NCBI GenBank assembly: GCA_025765615.1
Contig: JAIVFJ010000162.1
Location: 85,195 to 149,194, forward strand
DNA from: Zopfochytrium polystomum
Taxonomy: Eukaryota > Chytridiomycota > Chytridiomycetes > Chytridiales > Chytridiaceae
Reading direction: 5' to 3'
Length of the DNA: 64,000 nt
Shown: positions 55,952-64,000 of the stretch, in pieces
How positions within the stretch are numbered: the stretch's first letter is position 1
Layout: every line of letters starts with the position of its first letter
Notes under the pieces: model-generated
What the model was told of the DNA's origin: nothing
The model's database searches: none
The model's input: only the letters and a program-made list of their open reading frames with translations
Program-made: the position numbers and the translations under genes

Positions 55952-58900
55952 TTAGACTAAGCGTTGTGCTGATTTGAGCGTGGGCACCACGCTTATACCT
56001 TGGAGGTCGGCGAGACTGCAAATTCCCATCAGTGATGCAAGCTTTGCATGTTGAGCTGCAGGAAGAGCTTTGGTGAGAAGGTCGGCAATCATCATGTCCG
56101 TTGGGCAATGAATGAGTTGAACCTCCTTTCTCTCCAAGTGGTCCCGTATGAAATGCAACCTCACGTCAAAGTGTTTGACCCGGCCATGGTGTATTGGATT
56201 CATAGCAATAGCTATGGTTGAACGATTGTCTTCATAAACAGTAGTGGGCTTATTTAAATCCATACCCAGCTCCTGAAAGAGCATTCGTAGCCAGATTGCC
56301 TCTTTGATGGCCTCAGTAAGGGAGAAGTATTCCGCCTCAGTTGAGGACAAAGCGACAACTGATTGTTTCTTGCTGTACCATGTAATAGCACCCCCGCAAA
56401 GCATGAACACATGCCCTGACCTCGACTTGCGTCCATCCTCTTCAGCATAGCTGGCATCAGCGTAGCCATGTGGTTCATCCCACTCTGGGTAAGAAATACC
56501 CGCAGCTTTCTCTACCTCTGGGAGCGTTGCATTGGTGATGCATGTCATCTGGGAGTCTCCCTTCTGGTAGAAAAGTCCATGATCCCAGGTAGCGCGGACA
56601 TATCGCAGCAATCTGTCAAGCGCGAGGGAATCTGAATGGGTTGGAGCAGACTGGTATTGTGCAAGTGTATTCACAGCATACGCAATGTCAGGGCGCGTCA
56701 AGTTTGCAAGGTAAGCAAGTTGCATGAGTGTGCTTCGGAAGTATTCTGACTCTTTTTGTGGAAGTTTTCCAGAGTCCACATCGTGTATCCATGTCGTGGA
56801 CATGGGAGTTGCTTTGATTTTGACAGGTAAGCCTTCATCGTCACACCAGTAGTTTGCTTCCTCCAAGACATGCTGTGTGTAGTTTTTCTGTCCAATAAAG
56901 ATTCCATCTTTGATTTTCTCAACTTGGATGCCAACAGCAACTTTTGGGTTGAGGTCCTCGCGGATTTTGAACTTTGATTTGATCAGAGAAAGAATTTTGG
57001 CAATTTCTTCTTCAGTGTGACTGAAGATGAGGATGTCATCTACGTATAGAGTGATGATGGTCTTGACCTTTCCATCAGGGTGCCTTTGCACAAAGACACA
57101 GTGGTCAGTCTTCAATTGCGTAAATCCAATTTCTACTAGGAAGTCGCGGATTGTTTTGTACCACTGTCGACCAGACTGGTGCAGTCCGTACAGACTCTTC
57201 CTGAGTAAACAGACAAGAAGTATCCCGTCTGCACCACGTATCTCAAAGCCTTCTGGTTGTTCCGTGAAGTTTTCAATGTCCAGTTTGGCGTTCAAGTATG
57301 CGGTTTCGACATCAAGGCCTGCAAGTATGAGGTCAAACAGCAACGAGATAGCAAGGATTGCCCTTATGGAGGAGCTGCAGACGACAGGGGAGAAGGTCTC
57401 ATTGTAGTCCTGACCAAAGATCTGAGTGTAACCCCAACCAACAAGGCAGGCCTTGAACCGTTCAAGGTACCCTTCACTGTCAAACTTGTAGGCAAAAACC
57501 CATTTGGGCTTGAGTATCTTACGCCCTTTAGGTCGAGCCACTAAGTCCCAGACATGCTTTGACGTGATTGAATTGATCTCTGAGAGTTGAGCTGCCTTCC
57601 AATACTTTGCAAAAGGAGAACGCATGGCCTCTTTATGCGAAGCAGGGAGTGGCGGTAAGTCCCGCTGGTGGATCCTTTCTGTTGGATATGCTGTGACTTC
57701 CTCCGGCTCAAGCACAGTGTCTGCTTTGAGCGTTTGGTAGAGTTCACGAAATTGTCCCCGTGCTATTCGTAGTTTACGATTTCTTGCAGTTAAAGCGCGG
57801 AGTGTTTTCCGACTGTAAGTGGAAGGACTTGTGGCAATTGATGGTTTTATTTGTAGTTTACAAAGGTTTGCCTTCAATGCCAGGTAGTCACGTAAACCTG
57901 ATGGCTCTCGTGGTATGATTGGGGGATTTGTTGCCTCCCCTGTTGACTCTGGCAAAGCTAGAATGTCAGGGGAAGTTGAGCGCTCCCTAGGAGGGATTTC
58001 CTGTTCATCAGGTATTGACTCTGGTTCAGAATCAGAAGCGTCGTATAGCATACCCAGCTGTAGATCTCCCCCCTGTGATTCTGCAGGTGGTATATCGTCT
58101 TTTTGTGAGTCAAACAGAGCGTCAGGATGTGCCACATCTGGATCAGTGGACATAGCGGGGGTATGCAACGAGGAGGAAAGATATTGGAAATCCTGAGCTG
58201 TGGGTTGGACTGGTCCCCATTCCTTCAAGCGGGAGTCATGAAGGAACTGTCTCCAGTTCCGCACAATGCCAGGAAAAACATTTTCGTGAAAGGGGACATG
58301 GAAGTGTTCCGATATTCTCTGGGTTTTCAAGTCGTAGACTACTGGAAGAGTGTTTGCTTTATACCCTAAGAATATGCCTGGCGCCGCTTTGTCAGGATGT
58401 TTAAGTGTTCGCTTTTCCTTTGGGATACGGTGGATAACCAAACAGCCAAAGGTGCGGATGTGATCAACATTTGGCTTTTCACCGTACCAAGCTTCGTAAG
58501 GTGTTTTCTTAGTGTAAGAGTGGTAAACCCTGTTCTTGATGTATGCTGCGTAGCGGACTGCATACACAAAGAAAGAGTGGGGCAATCGTGACTCTAAGAG
58601 CATGCAGTGTGCCATGTCTTTGAGAGTGTTGACCTGACGTTCTACCAGCCCATTGAATTCCTTGGTGAATGCAGGACTAGGTTCTAAAACAATAGGAGGG
58701 TGCCGAGTATTGGCCCAAGTTTTGAATTCTCCATCTTTGAAGATTTCCCCCCTGTCACAGCGCACAGATGTGATATGTTTGCCATGTTGTTGTTCAAACC
58801 TTTCGATCGTAGACTGGAATCTTGTCGGCGCGTCAGACAAAGAGTTGAGGAACTCAATGTCAAGCCAACGGGTTGACTCTTCCACAACCAGTTGCCAATG

Positions 58901-59530
58901 TTTTTCACCATGGTGTCCACGTGCGGGCAGTGGGACAGCATCAGTGTGTTAACGACCAAGCAGTGTGGTGTTTGGTCTGGAAGTGGAGTGGATAGGCGAA
59001 GCTTTCAATTTCCCAACATCACATGTCACGCAGGGAATGTCATGAATGAGGAAAAATGAATGACCAACTTTATTCAGATTTGACCAAGTACGCTTCAAAG
59101 AAGATAAAGACAGGTGACCAAATTTCTTGTGAAGAGCTCGGACTGCTTCAATGTTCTGAGGGTTTGGTAAAGGGTCTGGGTCAGTTTGACTTAAAGTTGG
59201 GGTTGCAGTTTGCAAAGGAGCAGTTTGCTGTTGCGACTCACCTGGGGCGTCCCCCGAAGGAGTCGGCACGTCCCTTCCAAGTTCTGCCCTGTCGAGACCA
59301 GTATGTCCCGTCAGAAGAGAAGGGTCCACAACATAAACATTCCCTGTGTCCCTATGAGCAATGGTAAAGTCTGAACCATGTACCCGAGGATGCAATAGGG
59401 CTGTGTCTGCTGTGAAAGTCACGTTGTGACCTGTCTGCCGCACGATTTGCTGAACCGAGAGTAGAGTGTCTGAGAACTCTGGCACATAGAGTGAGTTCCT
59501 CATGATGAGAGCTCTTCCTGTTAACGAACA
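55952..59530 (-). pseudogene. copia-B pol (integrase, RT, RNase H), one in-frame stop
   Basis: After the protease the frame runs through the pre-integrase zinc region (ALHKKFGHLSLSSLKRTWSN ... IPCVTCDVGKLKA) to an in-frame TAA at 58949-58951. It then stays open for 977 codons to 55952. Integrase signatures are RCDRGEIFKDGEF and NGLVERQVNTLKDM. Reverse transcriptase has WVFAYKFDSEGYLERFKACL, GLDVETAYLNAKLDIENFTE and an intact YVDD (57035-57046). RNase H has GYADASYAEEDGRKSRSGHV, LSSTEAEYFSLTEA and YEDNRSTIAIAMN. The single stop and an upstream frame change are the only obvious breaks, so most domains are intact. Confidence 0.9.
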
Positions 59531-61105
59531 GGGTGAAGTCGCCCACTCCAGTGGCAGTTGCAAAGCCGTCAGCTGTTTTGATCTGCTGGGAGGTGGGCCG
59601 CAAGTTTGTGAAGTGCTCTTCACAAGGCGACATTGTCCTGGAAGCCCCAGAGTCAAGGATGACCTGGTGTGGGTTGCTGCCAGCAAGTCTTGCCATCAGC
59701 GCAGTCTCGTAGATGCGGCGGTAGGTGACGTTGCGGTAGAGGAAGCGTCCAGATTCGTACATCACTTTGTAGCCGACGTTTGAGACAATGTTGTCAGTGA
59801 TCCAGTCTGGATCCATTCTGCCGTCAAGAAGTGTGACTGTGAGTTCCACTTCAAATTCCTCCTCCACCTCAACGGCCTGGCATGTTCCAATTTCAAACTC
59901 CCGTGCCGCAAGTGCCCTTTCTACTGAAAGGAAGTCGTCTAGAGCTGAAGTGTCTGCAAGGCGCGCAGCACCCTCAGTACTGAACTCCAACATTTCGACG
60001 TCTTCTGCTTCAGGAGGTGGTGGTGGAGTATCCATCCTGTAGCATTTGTGGGGAGGAGAGTCCTCAGAGGCTGCGCAAGAGGCTTGGTAGTGTTCGTTAG
60101 CGGCCACCTCACGTGCAATCTTGGCAGTCTCAGTAGCTTTCTTGGAATCAGCTGGCGTGGCCTTGGCTTCTTTGGCGTGTGCAGGCTGCTTACCCTTGGC
60201 CTTCTTTGCAGGGCGTGCTGGCTCTGACTTCCTGTGAGGGAACTTGAGGCATTCCTCGCAAGAGTGCGAGACCCAGATTCCATGAGGGTCACAAGTAGGC
60301 TTGCCGTTGAGTGCCTCACCGATCTTGAGCTTCTTGGTTGCCACTGAGGTCTTTGCTGAAGCAGCTGTTTCCATCTCAGAAGTGCCATGGTGAGCAGAGT
60401 GTCTGCTGTTCTTCTCTTTGCTTTGCTGGTACAGCGTGTGGCAGTTTGTCAACTCCTTGACGAGATCGCTGGTGTTGGCGTAGCCTGACAGCCCCTTGAG
60501 AAGATTTTGACGAACGCCAGAGAAGATTTCATGTCCAGGCAGCGTTTCCCTTGCTTTGTGGATGATGGCAGAACGCAGGATGCTTGTCACACCCCTGCAA
60601 GTGGTGGCAGTACATTTGAAATGCTTCAGCCAATCCGTGACCAGTGTGGTCAGAGTGGTGTACCACTCCTGGACTGCTGGACCAGAGTCTCTGGGTTTGT
60701 CAAACGACTGTAAGTCGCAAGCCACTTGTCCTGCTGTGAACCAGTGTGGTCCTGCAGGGCGTACTTGTCATTGAGCCACTTGTACCGGTCAGCGCAGTTG
60801 GTGATGTTTGCCGCATTCATGGAGCGCACTACCTCAGTGCGCGAGCAGGAGTCGAGGGGTAGCAACTGTCTTGTCGTGTTGGGCCTCAAGCTCCCTGTAG
60901 GTCTTGTGTTCTTGGCGTTTTCCAGTGTGGTACTTGTCAAGGGCAGCGTGGTGCAGACGGTACAGCTCACTGTACGCAGCCTTGGCCTCTGCTGTTGCAG
61001 AGGATTGTATGCCATGTCCGGCTTGATGACTTCTTCCACATGCAGTTCCCAAGCCTGGCAGCCGTAAGAAGAGAAGCAGACAGCCTTGGGGGTCGAAGAA
61101 GACAT
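59500..61105 (-). pseudogene. copia-B gag and protease, frameshifted
   Basis: The likely start is MSSSTPKAVCFSSYGCQAWE at 61105. The frame changes near 61010 (AKAAYSELYRLHHAALDKYH), near 60850 (NCADRYKWLNDKYALQDHTG) and near 60715 (VQEWYTTLTTLVTDWLKHFK). From there it stays open through a Lys/Ala-rich part, an acidic part and the protease motif VILDSGASRTMSP to about 59520, where another shift leads into pol. A Cys/His group (HSCEECLKFPH) replaces the usual CCHC knuckle. Confidence 0.8.
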
Positions 61106-61318
61106 GCTAGGTAGCGGCTTGGTGGACCAGTGGACTTGTTTAGAGCGGTAGCCCTTTTCTTGTAGAGAGCCAAGAGCCCTTTGTTGCCTTAAAGTAGCTG
61201 GTGAGTCGGTGCTCACAGACAGGTTGGTCTTGTTTAGAGTCAGAAACCCTTTTCTTGTAAGAGCAGCAGGGCCCTGTTCGAGCGTACAAGTGTGGCTGAC
61301 GGCTTCTAGGTAGCTTTG

Positions 61319-62429
61319 TGATGAAATCCCACCCAGGACTGGAGGGACTTGGTGTGTGTGGGGATGAGAGAGAGAGAGAGAGAGAGCAGTGATGATGGCA
61401 AAGGGAGAGGAGTGAGAGGATGGAGAGAGGAGAGAGGAGTGAGTGGGGCAGAGATGGAAGAGAGAGCAAATGGAGGAAGAGAGATTGGCTTGTTTTGCAC
61501 TGAATTCTGTCAAAGCAAGCAAGGAGGGGGTTGGATTCCTTGTTTGATCTCTGTGAGAGGTTGCTGCTTTTATACTCCTGCAGGTTGGAGCCATCAGAAA
61601 ACAGAGGGAGCATTGGGCTGCACAGAGCAGGCCACAGAACAGGCTGAGCACCAACCCCCAGCCTGGGCTAAGTACCCATTCAGGGCTGAGTACCACCCAG
61701 GGCTGAGTACCATCCTGGGCTGAGCATCACCCAGGGCTGAGTACCAGCCTGGGCTAAACACCACCCAGGGCTAAGTACCAGCCAGGGCTGAGTAAGCCAG
61801 GGCTGAGTACCACCAGGAACCAATTTACAGCTTGTTTGAGAAACAGTTGCTTGTAAATTGGTTTGGTTGTTTCCAATCAGGAAGCTTGTTTGGGAAACAA
61901 GCCGCTTTTTCGTTGTTTTTAGAAATCCAATGATTGGTGCAATCTCTGGTGAGCTCAGTTTTTTATCTCACTTTTAGAAATGCAGTGATTGGTGCAATCC
62001 CTGATTCCTAAATGCCTGTTGCATTGCTCAGATTGCACAGCACAGCAGGGAAGCTGGAATTCCGGATCAGGGAGTGGAATTCCGATGCAGAGAGCGGAAT
62101 TCCAGATCAGGAAGCGGAATTCCGATGCATGGGGCAGTGGTACACTGCTTCTGCATGCTTGCTGTGCTGTGTTACATGTGCAGAGTGCATAGTTTGAGCG
62201 TTTTGTGCATGTTCTAATTGCATTGTTCCTACCGGTAGGATGAACAAGCTAGAACAACAGCCGCCTTTGCCTATCTCTTTTTATTGAGAACAGATTAGCC
62301 CTTCCGAGCGCCCCATTCAAGTATTGAATCTACTGAGCCCTTCAAACACCCCATCCAATGTGATTGGATGGAGTTCTCAAAGGGATCATCAGTAAGGGTG
62401 TAATGTACCCTGTGGGTCAAATCTCAACA
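61319..62429 (-). repeat. 5' LTR of copia-B (1,111 bp)
   Basis: Carries the same GA tract, minisatellite and GGAATTCC array as the partner LTR, with scattered substitutions and 1-bp indels. Just inside it the sequence (minus CAAAGCTACC) is not a normal TGG primer site. Confidence 0.92.
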
Positions 62430-64000
62430 ACGTGTCGACCCAGATCGAATTAACGTATTAAGCAACGATCAAGTGGACCCCAATGAACCCTAATGTCGGC
62501 CCAACATGCAGAGTACGCAGGGACCCAACCACGGCGAGCATTATGCATTTGCACGAGCGGGCATGAGCCATTCAAATGGTTCCCAGGGACAGAAGACCAG
62601 AACGCATACTGTATCCTTCTCATTCGACGACACGTTGAAGCAGAGCTCCTGCCACAGTTCCCCCGACGAGGGCAGATTTTTGCCTACACACTGCTTGGAG
62701 AAATTGCGATTGCATATCGAAAACAGATCAAGGATGAGCAAAGGAAATTATTGATGTTCGAACATATAAAATGGAACCTGCAGAATCATCGAGTCATTTG
62801 CAATGTGCTTCATTTCGGCTTACCACAAAGTAGAAAGTTTTGCAGAAAGTTCATCAGTGGAAATCTGCAGTCGCATTACACCATTCTCCAAAGTTGTGCG
62901 AGTCTTTGTATCTGCCCTGAACAACATGCTAATCGATATGGGTGTTGCCACATGTTCATGTTTGCAGGGAATCCTATTACTTCTGTTTCATCATTGACTA
63001 AACTAATCACCTTATTTAATCTACCGCCCCCCAAAATACATATGATGAGAGGCGGGATCGACTTGCACCACAACAGGAGCGGGACCTGACAACAGCCATT
63101 CCAGAAGTCACTACACCAACAGCAAATGTAATTATTCAGTCAAAAGTACACTATAGTCAATTCTGTGGTTGTGGCAGTTTTCATAAACCTCAGCAGTACC
63201 AGCCGTATCCTAATATCCACCCAACAACCTGCAGTACCAAAACCCTCAGTCCCAACAGTACACTGCGCCCATATGGTGGTTTTGGCCGAGCTGAGGAACA
63301 TGGCGAGGACTAAGTTCAAGTGGAACAGCAACAGGTGGTACCGCAATGGGACGTGGCTCTGGGGGAAGTTGGTACCAGTACAGCAACAGTCTTTGAGAGT
63401 CCAATGTCATGCATGTGGAGGCTATGGTCATGTTGCTCGACAGTGCGCCAACACATTTCTTCAGCAATTGCAACAACCAAACAGCATCGACCACCAGCAA
63501 ATCCAAATGCGCTCTTACTCCAGCAAACCAAACCCTCCACAACAGCAGATACCTGAAAACCAAGCATTCTACTACAGAATGGTGGTTGGGATGACCAGCA
63601 AAGTGAGAAGTATGGTGCAGAACAGCAATTGTGGATGGAAATGCAAATCCAATCAGAGACCGAACAAGATGAAAGTCAACAGGATTTTTGGATGGCCTGG
63701 GAGTAATCTGGGCATTTGCAGTTAACGTCCCTTCCCTTCCTATTTCTTTCCTGTTACTCATCGACAACGGTTGCAATGTCACAACGCTTCGAGATTTCTC
63801 TCTCTTTATTTCCTATAGTTATACTCAGCAGAAATCTAGCATGCGTATTGCCAAAGAAGGACCAATTCTTACTTGTGAAGGATTCGACACAGCCCTCATA
63901 CCACTCGCAACAATATTCACACTTATAATTGAAGGAGCCCAATATGCTCCAGAATGTCCTGTCACTTAGTTGCTGATCGAGACCTCAATTATGTGGTCTT
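62430..64000 (+). pseudogene. copia-type gag and protease, copy 2, runs off the window
   Basis: The gag part (62493-63089) reads FKWFPGTEDQNAYCILLIRR and GQIFAYTLLGEIAIAYRKQI with few breaks. After a frame change it gives the zinc knuckle CHACGGYGHVARQC (63405-63446) in a Gln-rich context. A protease-like segment follows: LLLIDNGCNVTTLRDFSLFI (Asp at about 63763) and EGAQYAPECPVT before a TAG at 63968. Copia proteases have D-S-G; here it is D-N-G, and the YAPE..LLS-like ending supports copia rather than gypsy. RT would be expected beyond 64000. Confidence 0.75.

Larger units (their letters stand above)
54676..62429 (-). mobile_element. Nearly full-length Ty1/copia retrotransposon (copia-B)
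   Basis: 7,754 bp, transcribed on the minus strand. LTRs at 54676-55787 and 61319-62429 are about 98% alike; on the minus strand they start TGTTGAGATT and end GATTTCATCA. A polypurine tract (minus GCGGGGGTG) abuts the 3' LTR. Order is gag-protease, integrase, RT, RNase H. The flanks lack a target duplication: the left flank is inside the gag of one element copy, the right flank is the region upstream of gag in another copy. Confidence 0.92.

Noticed and set aside
55722..55955. Complete tRNA gene beside copia-B pol
   Set aside because: Only the T-arm folds; no acceptor 5' strand, D-arm or anticodon arm can be placed.

Overview
The window looks like nuclear DNA of a zoosporic (flagellated) early-diverging fungus, most probably a chytrid-type lineage. 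It holds two ciliary genes, an RSPH9-like radial-spoke protein and a PIERCE-like doublet-microtubule inner protein. Beside them sits a fungal white-collar-1-type LOV photoreceptor. Genes have many short GT-AG introns, proteins carry long Ala/Gly/Gln/Pro runs, and the spacers hold GA and CA microsatellites. The species is an inference; no marker gene such as rRNA is present.

Positions 1-42.7 kb are the gene-rich half. In order: RSPH9-like (-, 3' end cut by the window), an SLMAP/Far9-10-type FHA protein (+), an AT-rich spacer with a Tc1-like terminal relic, SRP14 (-), TADA3/Ngg1 of the SAGA/ADA complexes (-), a very large Gln/RGG-rich protein with an MPLKIP/TTDN1 motif (-), an F-box/LRR-like protein (+), uracil phosphoribosyltransferase (+), and a coiled-coil protein with a CaaX end (+). 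A complete 6.27-kb Ty1/copia element (copia-A) interrupts this half at 26.2-32.5 kb. After it come a single-C2H2 protein (+), SDHAF3/ACN9 (-), the LOV-PAS photoreceptor (+), the PIERCE-like gene (+) and nicastrin (-). Two neighbouring pairs (RSPH9/FHA and SDHAF3/WC-1) are head-to-head, with only about 160 bp between start codons.

Positions 42.7-64 kb are a nested transposon graveyard. A copia-C remnant has a dead reverse transcriptase (YVAD instead of YVDD). Its RNase H is split by a 2,033-bp TG...CA element. Its 5' side is cut by a fragment of a copia-B LTR. Then come copies of the copia-C type LTR, one of them carrying a 1.3-kb Tc1/mariner element in a TA site, and a copia-type gag remnant. 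Next is a nearly full copia-B (54,676-62,429, 1.1-kb LTRs), then a second copy of the same gag with its protease, running off the window.

The host genes do not form one pathway. They cover flagellum (RSPH9, PIERCE), light sensing (WC-1), transcription (TADA3), protein targeting (SRP14), intramembrane proteolysis (nicastrin), mitochondrial complex II assembly (SDHAF3) and pyrimidine salvage (UPRT). Exon borders were derived by reading splice sites and family conservation by eye. Borders given as exact had matching reading phases on both sides; the others are approximate.
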